DNA of 64,000 nt from Streptomyces violens. GTDB taxonomy: Bacteria; Actinomycetota; Actinomycetes; Streptomycetales; Streptomycetaceae. Location: contig NZ_JOBH01000003.1 of assembly GCF_000717745.1 (NCBI RefSeq), positions 310,001 to 374,000 of the forward strand. Direction: 5' to 3'. Below the pieces are notes generated by a model, which saw only the letters and a program-made list of their open reading frames with translations, did not search any database and was not told where the DNA came from. This document shows positions 50,892 to 59,764 of the stretch, piece after piece (positions within the stretch are counted from its first letter, which is position 1; each line of letters begins with the position of its first letter). A program made the translations under genes and the position numbers.

Positions 50892-52139
50892 TCAGATGAC
50901 TTCGGCTTGCCCCTGATGTGGCTGTTCCAACTGTTGTTCCCGCTTGCGCTGCTCCATCCGAAGCGTCTCCACGTTCTCCGCGAACCTCTCCAGGTTCACC
51001 GCCGCGTCCGCATCCGCGTACGGCGCAATCCCCAAATCGAAGGCCGTGGCGTGCTGCTCTACCTGGTCCGCGGTCTGCTGAAGGTTGTACGCCCGCTCAC
51101 GGAATTTGAAATAGCCCGTCACTGCGGTGGCGAACGCAAGGAATGACCCCAGCGCGATCAGGATCGTCTTACCCGGCTGCGGGGTCTCCCAGAAAGCCGT
51201 AGTCGCCGTGGTTCCCACGGACGCGAAGAACACCCCCCACTGAAACCAGTTGTGAATACGCCGGTAGAATCGTGTGTCGCGCCGCAAGCGATCTATCACC
51301 CGAGGTATGTGCTCCCGGTAGCCGTCCCTCCGCTCCGTCGTCGGGCGCGTCTTTGAGGCGTTGAGGATCCATCGGTCATGGATGATCTCCAGATCCCTGC
51401 GTAGCAGGAACACCGACCTGACACCGTGTTCCTCGTCCTTCACCCGCAAGAAGAAGCCGACCAGGAACACCACCACCAGGACCAGCATCACCGCGAAGGC
51501 CACACTGTTGAACGTGCGCAGGTCCGGCACGTTGTCCGGCCACAGGTTTCCCCATGCGACCACTGTCAGAACCAGCGGCATCACCACAAGCGGCACCAGC
51601 CGGAGCCACCGCGACAGCAGAGCCCTCCGTACGCGGCGTTCCGCCGTCGCGACGTCCCGCCGGTAGGTGATAACGCTGTTCGCGTACTCGTACTGTTTAG
51701 TGGGCTCTAGGCGCCACCCGTACTCTTGTTTTGGGTCATTGAGGTATTCAATGACCTCTTCAACGAGGTCGCCCCAGGTGGAACCCGAGCCTGCGGTGAA
51801 CAAATTCTTAAGTAGTACGTGAGGTTTGTATCGGTCAGGTGACCCATACTCATGGTGGAATACGTATGCGCCGTCACTGGCGTATCTGACCTGTCTAGCT
51901 ATTCGGACATGTATGGTCCACTTGAGTTCTTCCCTATCGGTCTTCCAGGCGGCGGAGAGGATCGCGTCTACGCCCTCCCAAGTCAACACGAAGCCCTCGG
52001 GGAGGGGGGTGAGTATGTCGGCCTCCGACAGCCGCTGGCCTTCGTATGCGAGGTGATGCAGGACATCACCCACCCACGGTTGGTAACTGTCGGCGGTCTC
52101 GGGTTCAGGTTCGCGCGGCACGTCGGTAAGGCCAGACAT
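50892..52139 (-). CDS. four-TM protein with a SLATT/DUF4231-like C-terminal module
   Basis: A 415-aa protein. Residues 1-170 are soluble with no family I recognise (SYQPWVGDVLHHLAYEGQRL, TPLPEGFVLTWEGVDAI). Four hydrophobic spans lie at about 179-197, 212-231, 300-317 and 325-344. The last pair, followed by a polar helix (FRERAYNLQQTADQVEQHAT), matches the SLATT/DUF4231 pattern. SLATT proteins are predicted pore-forming effectors in nucleotide-signalled or other prokaryotic conflict systems. No nucleotidyltransferase is adjacent, so the N-terminal part may be the sensor. ATG 52139 is chosen over an upstream TTG. Its right neighbour is an IS remnant that may have removed a partner gene. Confidence 0.65.
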   Translation of the reverse strand: MSGLTDVPREPEPETADSYQPWVGDVLHHLAYEGQRLSEADILTPLPEGFVLTWEGVDAILSAAWKTDREELKWTIHVRIARQVRYASDGAYVFHHEYGSPDRYKPHVLLKNLFTAGSGSTWGDLVEEVIEYLNDPKQEYGWRLEPTKQYEYANSVITYRRDVATAERRVRRALLSRWLRLVPLVVMPLVLTVVAWGNLWPDNVPDLRTFNSVAFAVMLVLVVVFLVGFFLRVKDEEHGVRSVFLLRRDLEIIHDRWILNASKTRPTTERRDGYREHIPRVIDRLRRDTRFYRRIHNWFQWGVFFASVGTTATTAFWETPQPGKTILIALGSFLAFATAVTGYFKFRERAYNLQQTADQVEQHATAFDLGIAPYADADAAVNLERFAENVETLRMEQRKREQQLEQPHQGQAEVI

Positions 52140-52260
52140 CGCGGAGTGGCTCCCGGTCAAGGGTCGTGGTGTGTGGTCGACGGCACGCTACCGCCGCCCT
52201 GCCTTCCACCAGTCGGTAACCCGCCTGCTTGGGGGTGGAGTTGACCACACCCGCTCCTAA

Positions 52261-53118
52261 GACGTCATTTCATTTCGAGTCGTCGATGGCAGATGAGAGT
52301 CGAAGCGATGGCGGTGAAGGCGAGGAAGTGCTCGGGCTTGCGCTCGTAGCGGCGATGGAGGCATCGGCAGCCCAGCAGCCAGGACACCGTGCGCTCAACG
52401 ACCAGGCGGTGCCGGCCCAGCCGCCGCGAGGACTCGGTGCCCTTGCGGGCCAGGCGATGGCGAATCCCGCGGCCGGCTAACCATCGCCACAGGTGCGGGT
52501 AGTCGTAGCCCTTGTCGCCATGGAGCTTGCCGGACCTACGACGCCGCGGTCCACGGCGGGAGCGGATCGGCGGTATGCCCCACACCAGCGGGATCAGTGC
52601 CTGACTGTCGTGGAGGCTGGCCGCGGAGATGCCGATCGAGACCGGGAGGCCGTTGCCGTCCACGATGAGGTGGATTTTCGATCCGCTCTTGCCGCGGTCG
52701 GTCGGATTCGGTCCCGTCAACTGCCCCCTTTGAGGGCGCGAACGCTGACGGAGTCGATCGCGCACCGCGACTAGTCCAGCTCGCCGCGGGCACGAAGCTC
52801 GTCCAGGACCGGGCGGTGCAACTTGGCCCACACCCGGGCCTCGGACCACTCGGTGAAGCGGCGGAACGCGGTCACCCCCGGTAGTCCGAAGCCCGGCGGC
52901 AGTTGATTCCACGTGCACCCCGAGGTGGCCACAAAGATGATCGCGGGCAGTACCTCACGGTCCCCGCGCCGACGCCGGCCACCGCCCTGCGGTCGTTCCG
53001 GCGCCGGCGGCACCACGCGCGCGAACAGCTCCCACAGGCTGTCCGGCACCATCCGCTCGACAAGAGGGGCAGTCACCACCCCAGACTGCCGCAAGATCAC
53101 ACCAAACGAAATGACGTC
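52261..53118 (-). mobile_element. IS5-family insertion sequence, inactive
   Basis: An 858-bp element. Terminal repeats are GACGTCATTTCATTTCGAG (52261-52279) and, reversed from 53118, GACGTCATTTCGTTTGGTG. It is flanked by TAA on both sides (52258-52260, 53119-53121), the TNA target duplication typical of IS5-type elements. It carries one transposase gene on the minus strand, now broken, so it can move only if served in trans. Confidence 0.9.
52265..53079 (-). pseudogene. IS5-family DDE transposase with amber codon and frameshift
   Basis: The 5' part starts at GTG 53079 and reads LWELFARVVPPAPERPQ, then IIFVATSGCTWNQLPPGFG to RARGELD. An in-frame TAG (52771-52773) then replaces the usual Trp. 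Translation past it gives SRCAIDSVSVRALKGG, holding the first catalytic Asp, before one missing base shifts the frame. The 3' part continues in another frame: LTGPNPTDRGKSGSKIHLIV, LHGDKGYDY with the second Asp, and VVERTVSWL with the Glu. No single product has the full DDE triad, so the gene is dead. Confidence 0.88.
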
Positions 53119-53356
53119 TAAGTGGTCAGGGTGAGCGAAGTCCTCTCCCGCGCACTCCATGCCGAGTCGCTCGTCGACAGTTGCGGGGCGGGGAGGCGCA
53201 CTGACGTCAGGGGGTCCACCTGCGGTCCCGAGTCTGGTGGGAGCGCAGATAGGTAGCGGGGGCAGCCTGAGCGCATACAGCTTCTGGGTTGTCAGTGGTG
53301 TGTGTGACGATGGCTGCTGTTGGAGGCGTCCCAACTGAGCGGCTTGGGGGATTGGC

Positions 53357-53758
53357 ATGACGGGGTGGGACATCTCGCCTGCGGGGGTGCGGTCGGTGAT
53401 CTCTGAGGTGAGGGAGGCCGCCGACGGCATGAACGCGGGCCTCAGGCTGTACGGGAGCAGTGTGCAGGGCGCCATGGAGTCGGCAGGCACGCTGGCCTTC
53501 GGTGGTGAGGGGGCCGGTGGCGGCCAGGCGTCGGGGTTGGTGCCGGTGGCGCTGGCCACGTTCGCCAAGGAGTCCGAGAGGGATGTGGCGTTCCTGCCGC
53601 TGCGAGCCAGTAATTCGGCCAACGGGGCGGTGGAGGCGACCAACGCCTATGTCACCGGGAGCCTGGAGCAGGCGTGGAATGCCCAGCATCAGGCGACGCT
53701 GGCCCCGGATGTGTCCGCGGTGTTGGAGGCCGCCCGTAAGAAGGCGGACGAGAAGTGA
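53357..53758 (+). CDS. DUF6507-like WXG/ESAT-6-type small protein
   Basis: A 133-aa, mostly helical protein: WDISPAGVRSVISEVREAAD, SSVQGAMESAGTLAFGGEG and an ending helix WNAQHQATLAPDVSAVLEAA. It is of the DUF6507 type that precedes T7SS-associated toxins in Streptomyces (from memory). Its stop overlaps the GTG of the toxin gene (GTGA), so the two are coupled. It is probably a targeting or chaperone partner for toxin secretion, analogous to WXG100 partners. Confidence 0.75.
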   Translation: MTGWDISPAGVRSVISEVREAADGMNAGLRLYGSSVQGAMESAGTLAFGGEGAGGGQASGLVPVALATFAKESERDVAFLPLRASNSANGAVEATNAYVTGSLEQAWNAQHQATLAPDVSAVLEAARKKADEK

Positions 53759-56175
53759 TCAGTCCGGAGAAGATACCGACCTTCACCGGGGACCTGGCCG
53801 AACTGCAGGGCGAGATCATCTCCATGCGGCGGGCAGCGCAGGAGATTCGGGGACACGGCGGAGCCGTGCACTCCCGGTTCCAGCGCTTGGACGCCTTCTA
53901 CCAGGCGCCCGAGGCTGAGCAGCTGTTCGCGACCACGCAGGCAGTGCGGGAGAAGTCGGGGGACTTTGCCGACCATCTGGAGACGGTGGCCGACGCGTTG
54001 GCAGGCTATGCGGACGAGGTCGCCGAGATCGTCCAGCGGCTGGAGGAGTTACGCCACCGGGCGACGGCGTTCGTTGCCTCGATCACGGGTGAGCACGGCG
54101 TCTTCTTCGACTGGGAGCGCGACCAGGACAAGGCCGATGAGCACCAGGCACTGTGGAACGGGGTGAATGCAGCCGTCGCGGCCTTCCAGCAGGCCGAGGT
54201 AACGGCCGCGGACAAGATCACAGCCACCGTCGGCGGTACACAGTGGCACATCAACGACGGCAGCCCGAAGCAGAAGAACGCCTACGGGTTCAGTACCGAT
54301 CAGCTCGCCGAGGCCGAGTCCTTGCCCTGGGGAAGCCCCGCGCACTATCACGCCCTGCCGTTCGGGATCGACTACCACCTGCAGGAGTTCGGGGTGGGGC
54401 TGTACGACAACGTCGTCGGCTCGGTGGAGGGACTGGTCAACCTCTTCAGCTCCGGCGAGGAGGGCGACGCTACGCGTGAAAGCGCGGGCAAGATGTTCTT
54501 GGGCATGGAGTCTTACCTCTTGGACCCATCGGGCGACCGCAAGAACATCGATCCCAACTGGCGTCGGCTCCACGCCCCTTACAGGAAGGACGCCAAGGAG
54601 TTCGCAAAGTCATTTGTCGCCTGGGACGACTGGTCCACTAACCCCGCCAAGGCATTCAGTACCGTCATCTACAACGGCCTCACCATGGGCGCGGGGCCGC
54701 TGGGGGTGGCCTCCAAGGTGGGCGCGGTGGGCAAGGCCGGCAGCGCCGCACGCGTGGCCGGCGCCCTGTCGAAGGTTGGCGAAGTCCTCGACCCGATCGG
54801 CGCGGCATCCAAGGCGGTGGGGACTGCGGCCCGCGCCCTGCCCAAACTCTCGGAAGTGACCGCCGGCGTCCGTGCGGCTACGAGTGCAGCGGCCGCCGCG
54901 GACATTCCGCACAGCGTCATCGAGCTGTCCGACGGCGCCAAGGTCCGCATCGAAGACGGCAAGTTCATTCCCAGCGGGAAAGGCGCTCCCGACACCAGCC
55001 TGGCTCCGCACGAGCCGTCGGCCGCCCAGCGCACCCCACCGGTCGAGACGCCCCGCGAGCACGAACTGGTCGGCGCTGGCGCCCGCAGCCCCGAAGCCTC
55101 AGCCCACCTGGGCGAGAACTTGCCGCCCCAAGCCAGCCACGATCCGCCCGGCGGAGGCGAGCGCAGTGCCTCGGGAGGGGAAGCCGGCACTGCACACCAT
55201 GCGCACTCCGGTGCGTTCGCTTCTGCCGACGGACCGGACGCTAACGGCGCAGGCCGCGCGGGTGACAGTGGTCACCACGCTCCCGATCGGCACGGAAGTA
55301 GCGGGGGCGGCGACGGCGTACCTGACCGAAGTGCGATGTCGGACGAGGAAATCCTCCGAGAGCAGGTCGACCGCGCGAACAACGACCCGGACTGGCGCAA
55401 GCAGCACTACTACAAAGACGGCCGACGCCGGTCGGTCGAAGGCGTGGACGAGTACGGGAACGACCTGCCCCAGCTGAGAGCCACGGGCGACCCGGACAGG
55501 CCGTTCACCGCGGACAAGACTCCGCCGCTACGGGCCATTCACCACCCCGGGAAAATCATGGGCGACCCGGCAACGGTCGAACCCCAGCATGTCGATACGC
55601 TGAAGCGCGACGCGGAAGTACGTCGACATCTGATCGACCACGACATGGCCACCGAGAAGAAGAAACTTGCCGCCATCGCGGAATATAACTCACATAAGAC
55701 GCCCGAGAACGAACTGGCGGTGAATGACGCCATACGCGAATACAAGGACAGCCACTCGGCTGCGCGTGACGCGAGTGAAGATCTTGGTGAGGACGCGGCG
55801 GAACTCCACGCCATTCGGGACCATTATCCACAAGCTCAGAGACTGGACGATGGCGCTCGTGGTAGATACAGATTCGATCAGATTTGGCGTGCGCAAAACG
55901 GCCGCTATGTGGTAGTGGAAGCCAAGGGGTCACTCCGGGCCAAACTGGGGGTGCGCAACCTTGGAACGGGAAGAGATGTCCAGCAAGGGACGCCGGAATA
56001 CTTCGAAGCGACTCTCCTAGCTATGGAGGCTCGCGGAGAGATTGACTTGGCGGACGAGCTGGCCCAAGCTTGGGCGGACGGTAACCTTGATTACATCGAG
56101 GTGCGAGCGAACCCTGTCGGGCCTGAGTATCATGGATACGAAATGACGTACTTCAACATCGGTAGAGGGCGTTAA
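53755..56175 (+). CDS. T7SS-associated polymorphic toxin with a PD-(D/E)XK nuclease-like C-terminus
   Basis: An 806-aa modular toxin. Residues 1-130 form the helical targeting domain of Streptomyces type VII-secreted proteins (FTGDLAELQGEIISMRRAAQ, QLFATTQAVREKSGDF). Residues about 150-380 are a conserved spacer with alanine-rich stretches, followed by a Pro/His/Gly-rich linker to about 530. The C-terminal tip has FDQIW (Asp708), VVVEAKGS (Glu722-x-Lys724) and VQQGTPEY (743-749), a PD-(D/E)XK pattern found in polymorphic nuclease toxins. Codon 99 is TTA, predicting bldA dependence. Immunity follows two bases downstream. The GC content of the tip is lower than that of the body, suggesting module exchange. 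Confidence 0.82.
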   Translation: MISPEKIPTFTGDLAELQGEIISMRRAAQEIRGHGGAVHSRFQRLDAFYQAPEAEQLFATTQAVREKSGDFADHLETVADALAGYADEVAEIVQRLEELRHRATAFVASITGEHGVFFDWERDQDKADEHQALWNGVNAAVAAFQQAEVTAADKITATVGGTQWHINDGSPKQKNAYGFSTDQLAEAESLPWGSPAHYHALPFGIDYHLQEFGVGLYDNVVGSVEGLVNLFSSGEEGDATRESAGKMFLGMESYLLDPSGDRKNIDPNWRRLHAPYRKDAKEFAKSFVAWDDWSTNPAKAFSTVIYNGLTMGAGPLGVASKVGAVGKAGSAARVAGALSKVGEVLDPIGAASKAVGTAARALPKLSEVTAGVRAATSAAAAADIPHSVIELSDGAKVRIEDGKFIPSGKGAPDTSLAPHEPSAAQRTPPVETPREHELVGAGARSPEASAHLGENLPPQASHDPPGGGERSASGGEAGTAHHAHSGAFASADGPDANGAGRAGDSGHHAPDRHGSSGGGDGVPDRSAMSDEEILREQVDRANNDPDWRKQHYYKDGRRRSVEGVDEYGNDLPQLRATGDPDRPFTADKTPPLRAIHHPGKIMGDPATVEPQHVDTLKRDAEVRRHLIDHDMATEKKKLAAIAEYNSHKTPENELAVNDAIREYKDSHSAARDASEDLGEDAAELHAIRDHYPQAQRLDDGARGRYRFDQIWRAQNGRYVVVEAKGSLRAKLGVRNLGTGRDVQQGTPEYFEATLLAMEARGEIDLADELAQAWADGNLDYIEVRANPVGPEYHGYEMTYFNIGRGR
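54049..54051 (+). promoter_or_regulatory. in-frame TTA (bldA-dependent) codon
   Basis: Leu99 of the toxin is encoded by TTA (in QRLEELRHR). In Streptomyces, TTA is read only by the bldA tRNA, which becomes abundant late in growth. The codon is early enough to block synthesis of both the spacer and the toxic tip. Confidence 0.85.
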
Positions 56176-56177
56176 GG

Positions 56178-57038
56178 ATGGCCATTATCGTGCCGCGCCA
56201 CGCGTTTCCGCTTGAGGGTGCAGAAACCCGTGCTGAAAAACTTGACAATAGCGCCCGCCGTAAGATCGGCTCCCTCGAGCGGTCACCGGCCAACTTCAAC
56301 ATGGCGCTCGGAACCTCGCTGCTCGCCGCCCAGACGCACTGTGCCCATGACCCCAGAGCTGCCATGCTGCCCACCTGGGAAGCATGGGTAACCGCCATGC
56401 AAGTGGGCTCCGCCCTGTTCGCCGCGGCCACCACCTCGGACGAGACGGTGCAGTGCCGGATTGCCGACGAGATGCGGACGATCCCGGCCACAGGCCCTCA
56501 GCATTACACCGATGCGGGAAACTGGCTGACTTCCTTCTGGCTCGCGGTCATCTGCCGAGAGCAGGAGCGGATGACCCAGCTGGCCAACGTCCCGATCTCT
56601 CTCTTGCGCGCTTCCGGCGCGGTATTCGACGAGTATGTCTACTCGTGGGTGGAAGCTTTGCAGGTGACGTGGCGGGAAGGAGGGGACTTGGGAGAATTGC
56701 TTACGGCCGCAATGAACGGCACTCATCCCGATTCGCTGCGCGTGGCCGACCCGGACTTGGTACTGAAGACCCTGTACCCGCCCATCAACTTGTTCACCCG
56801 GTACATCATGCGCGAGCCCGGGCAGTTCAACGAGGCCCTGTCCGACGCAGTGCGATGGCACAAGGAGTACTGGTCTGAGGACGAAGAGCGGAGCAACAGC
56901 AGCGCGGGACTTGTCGCCCTCGCCCCACTCGCCCTCGCGTGCCTTGCCTACGACGCCGGTTTCCCGATCGAGGTCGAATCCGAGTATCTGCCTAAGCACC
57001 TGCTGCACCGCACCTGGCTGAACGAGTTCGACACGTGA
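56178..57038 (+). CDS. Imm49-family immunity protein
   Basis: A 286-aa protein. It has the Imm49-like core: MLPTWEAWVTAMQVGSALFA, GNWLTSFWLAVICREQERM, LRASGAVFDEYVYSWVEALQ and HLLHRTWLNEFDT at the end. It begins two bases after the toxin stop with an AAGG site. Imm49 proteins accompany polymorphic toxins in actinobacteria and should neutralise the nuclease tip. The pairing is inferred from position and family. Confidence 0.82.
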   Translation: MAIIVPRHAFPLEGAETRAEKLDNSARRKIGSLERSPANFNMALGTSLLAAQTHCAHDPRAAMLPTWEAWVTAMQVGSALFAAATTSDETVQCRIADEMRTIPATGPQHYTDAGNWLTSFWLAVICREQERMTQLANVPISLLRASGAVFDEYVYSWVEALQVTWREGGDLGELLTAAMNGTHPDSLRVADPDLVLKTLYPPINLFTRYIMREPGQFNEALSDAVRWHKEYWSEDEERSNSSAGLVALAPLALACLAYDAGFPIEVESEYLPKHLLHRTWLNEFDT

Positions 57039-57126
57039 TCATCGCTGAGGATTTGAGCAGCCTCCGCACCGATTGATTACTGCGGCACCGGGTTAGCTTG
57101 CCCCGGCCCTATTGACTTGGATTTTT

Positions 57127-58593
57127 GTGACACAGGACGTCATTGCCCTGACGCCAAAGATGCCCGACGTCCACACGATTCTTGCCGGGCTGTACGCGGG
57201 CGGGCCTGGCATGCGCGTGGGAAGTGCTTCCGAGGGAGCCGCCGTCCAGTTGCATGCAAGCGACGGCCGCCCCATCGTGTCCGTCGAGGCTCCTCTGTTC
57301 ATCCAAACGCCGGGTGAGGCCGCCCGGTTGCTTGGCGAGGACGTACGCGTGAACGCCCCGATGTGGTGGACCGAGGTGCGAGCCAGTACAGCGGTCGAGG
57401 AGGCCGGACACCTGGCCGGGGCCGTTGCCGGGCGGCTTACCGCCGTGCTGGGCGGCACCACCTGGCCACCTGACGCCGCACATACCGACATCGTGACCGT
57501 CCCCGCCGCAGACGCCGAAGCGCCTTCGATCGTGGCCGGCGAGGATCCGCTGTCCGTCGACGTGGTCACCGATCGGGCAGCTGTGGTCATCCAAAACCGC
57601 CCCATAATGGCTGCCACCAGCTGGTTCACCGACGTCTTGCGCGCCGCGGCTGCCTCCGGGCGCGAGCTGCAGGTTGTTACCCCGCCCGACACCCGACTGA
57701 CCCTGCCTGCCCGGTCGCTGCTGGACGGCCTGCCGGCCCGCTGGGTCGTCCGCGCCCCCGATGGTGGCTATTACGACGGGCGCTCCGGCGCGGTACTCCA
57801 TTGGCACGAGGGTCACTTCACGCCGCTGCACACCTCCGGCAACGCCGCGGTCGCGGATGCCTACGCCGCTTGCCCAGATCCTAATCCCCAGGGCGAGCGG
57901 CAGCTGCTCCTCTCCCTGCGCACCACGCACCGCGCCGACGAGCGCCTCCTTCTCGGCGGAGCTTTGGAGGTCGCCTGGGAGGCCCTCACCGGCGCACCGC
58001 CCGCCGGATGGTCCACCGCCGAGCCCGTTAACCTGCCCTGGGCACCCCGACAGCTGACTGAGCTGGCCCGCACCCGAGCCCAGAAGTCCGCCCCCACCTG
58101 GCTGGTCACCGTCGGCGCTGCCGACCACCCGGCCATCGCCACCCTCCGAATCACCCGCACCCCCGCGGGAGTCGAAGAGCACGTCACCCTCGCCGTCGGC
58201 TACACCGCAGGCCGTGCCCCATCCTTGGACGTCCTACCCGAGCTCGCCGAGACCCTCACGACTCAGCACGGGCTGGCCTCGATGCTCATCCACCTGCACA
58301 CCGCCCGCGCGGACCTGACCACCCCGCCCCGCCGTGAAGCGCTCCCGATCCCAGTTTCCTTCACACTGGGCTCCCACGCGGTGCGTGCCGTCGGCCGCAC
58401 GGTCGCCGAGTACGCCCCGGCCGTGCACACCACCTCGCTCGGACCCACCACACATCCCACGCTGCACTACTTCCTGGGCGACGGCACCGACCCGGCCGCA
58501 TGGAAGCGTCTCGATGAGCTGAACGAGTATTTGAAGGGCAAGGGCACGCCTGTTAGGCAGGCAGACGATGGTGAAGCGATTCAGCGGTCGTGA
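57127..58593 (+). CDS. DUF6177-like protein of T7SS loci
   Basis: A 488-aa protein that starts VIALTPKMPDVHTILAGLYA, with a conserved centre GGYYDGRSGAVLHWHEGHF and VAWEALTGAPPAGWSTAEPV. The C-terminal half contains VSFTLGSHAVRAVGRTVAEY and LHYFLGDGTDP. I recognise it as DUF6177, repeatedly linked with type VII secretion genes in Streptomyces. GTG 57127 gives the family start (MTQDVIALTP); a TTG at 57112 is less likely. Role unknown; possibly an accessory or adaptor for toxin export. Confidence 0.75.
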   Translation: MTQDVIALTPKMPDVHTILAGLYAGGPGMRVGSASEGAAVQLHASDGRPIVSVEAPLFIQTPGEAARLLGEDVRVNAPMWWTEVRASTAVEEAGHLAGAVAGRLTAVLGGTTWPPDAAHTDIVTVPAADAEAPSIVAGEDPLSVDVVTDRAAVVIQNRPIMAATSWFTDVLRAAAASGRELQVVTPPDTRLTLPARSLLDGLPARWVVRAPDGGYYDGRSGAVLHWHEGHFTPLHTSGNAAVADAYAACPDPNPQGERQLLLSLRTTHRADERLLLGGALEVAWEALTGAPPAGWSTAEPVNLPWAPRQLTELARTRAQKSAPTWLVTVGAADHPAIATLRITRTPAGVEEHVTLAVGYTAGRAPSLDVLPELAETLTTQHGLASMLIHLHTARADLTTPPRREALPIPVSFTLGSHAVRAVGRTVAEYAPAVHTTSLGPTTHPTLHYFLGDGTDPAAWKRLDELNEYLKGKGTPVRQADDGEAIQRS

Positions 58594-58831
58594 TGCCCGC
58601 ACAGCACAGCCGTCCCCGACTGGCAGTTTGCAGGGCATCTAAACGGCATCTGCGCTGAGTTGGACCATGTAGGACACGGGCTACTGGGGCAGGCGGGGTG
58701 CTGATGAGAAGGGAAACAGGCGGAGCGGGGACACTACAGGTTTGTGCGTCATCCCTGATGGTTCCCGAGGTAGCGGTCGTTCCTCGCAGAAGCCTGTCAT
58801 GCTGGGGGCTCACAGCGAGGGAGCAGAGCGC

Positions 58832-59365
58832 ATGCAGTGGCAGGTCCATGGCGAGCGACAGGTTTACACGAATCCATGGGTGAACCTGTGTCTTGTTGAT
58901 GTTCAGCAGCCAGATGGTCAGCGCTTGGAGTATCACGTGGTGCGCCTGCGGCACCTCGCTGTCACGGCGATCGTCGATGATCAAAGACGTGTGCTCATGA
59001 TGTGGCGCCACCGCTTCATCACGGACACTTGGGGCTGGGAGCTGCCAATGGGACTCATAGAGGAAGGCGAGACCCCAGAGCAGGCGGCAATGCGTGAGGC
59101 TGAGGAAGAAACTGGGTGGAGGGTCGAGGAGGTGAAACCGCTCATCTACGCGCAGCCGGCAAATGGCATCACCGACTCCGAGCACCACGTCTTCCGGGCC
59201 CGCGCTGGTGAGTACATCGGGCCGCCCACCGAACTCAACGAGTCAGATCGGGTCGAGTGGATCCCGATCTCGAATCTGAAGGCGATGATCGATCGACGAG
59301 AGATCGTTAGCAGCGGCTCGTTGATCGGTGTGCTCTACCTCCTGCTCGACGAGGCCTTGACCTGA
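58832..59365 (+). CDS. Nudix hydrolase (ADP-ribose pyrophosphatase-like)
   Basis: A 177-aa Nudix protein. The Nudix box spans residues 74-96 with all key residues (GLIEEGE, then REAEEETGW). The N-terminal QVHGERQVYTNPWVNLCLVD and ELNESDRVEWIPISNLKAMI match the ADP-ribose/NDP-sugar pyrophosphatase style found in Streptomyces accessory DNA. ATG 58832 begins at the conserved MQWQVHGER. No partner gene is obvious; the remnants to its right suggest a once larger locus. Confidence 0.92.
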   Translation: MQWQVHGERQVYTNPWVNLCLVDVQQPDGQRLEYHVVRLRHLAVTAIVDDQRRVLMMWRHRFITDTWGWELPMGLIEEGETPEQAAMREAEEETGWRVEEVKPLIYAQPANGITDSEHHVFRARAGEYIGPPTELNESDRVEWIPISNLKAMIDRREIVSSGSLIGVLYLLLDEALT

Positions 59366-59429
59366 GCAGGTGCTTCACAGCACGCCGGTGATCTGCCCGC
59401 TCTCTGCGCTGAGGTCCACGCCCCACGAG

Positions 59430-59739
59430 CGCGGAGCGCACCGTGGGCCAAAAGGGACTATTTAGGTAGTGCTGCGAGAGTATGTGCGTGATACATCGGC
59501 GGAATCTGACGGAGTCGACGAGACGGGCTTCTCGGATGATGGTCGCTCGTCCGTGAGGCAGGTGGGTGGGAAGAGCGAGCCATTGGCGCTGCTGAGATCG
59601 ATCAATGGCAGCGAGGCGAGCACGGTGCTGGTAGTCGCGGAGGGGCGAACTGTACGTCGTCCAAGACGATCCAGCAGTTCGCCGGCGAACGGCTTGGCCA
59701 GCGTGCTCAGGCGCCACAGTGATTCGGTTGGTGAATGGC
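59430..59739 (-). pseudogene. WbqC-family protein remnant, frameshifted and truncated
   Basis: The minus strand carries disjoint WbqC-like pieces in different frames: AIHQPN near 59733, LSTLAKPF, CWIVLDDVQF, then a longer run with LRDYQHRARLAAID, QWLALPTHLPHGRATIIREA and HILSQHYLNSPFWPTVRSAL. At least two frameshifts, a stop just before AIHQPN and loss of the C-terminal half make it non-functional. WbqC proteins are thought to act in glycan or sugar-nucleotide pathways. Confidence 0.75.
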
Positions 59740-59764
59740 TCAGCGCCCGCCCGATGCGGGCAGG

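Noticed and set aside
52261..53118. Programmed frameshift in the IS5 transposase
   Set aside because: Some IS5-group elements recode, but here an amber codon lies upstream of the shift and the first catalytic Asp falls between them, so decay is the simpler reading.
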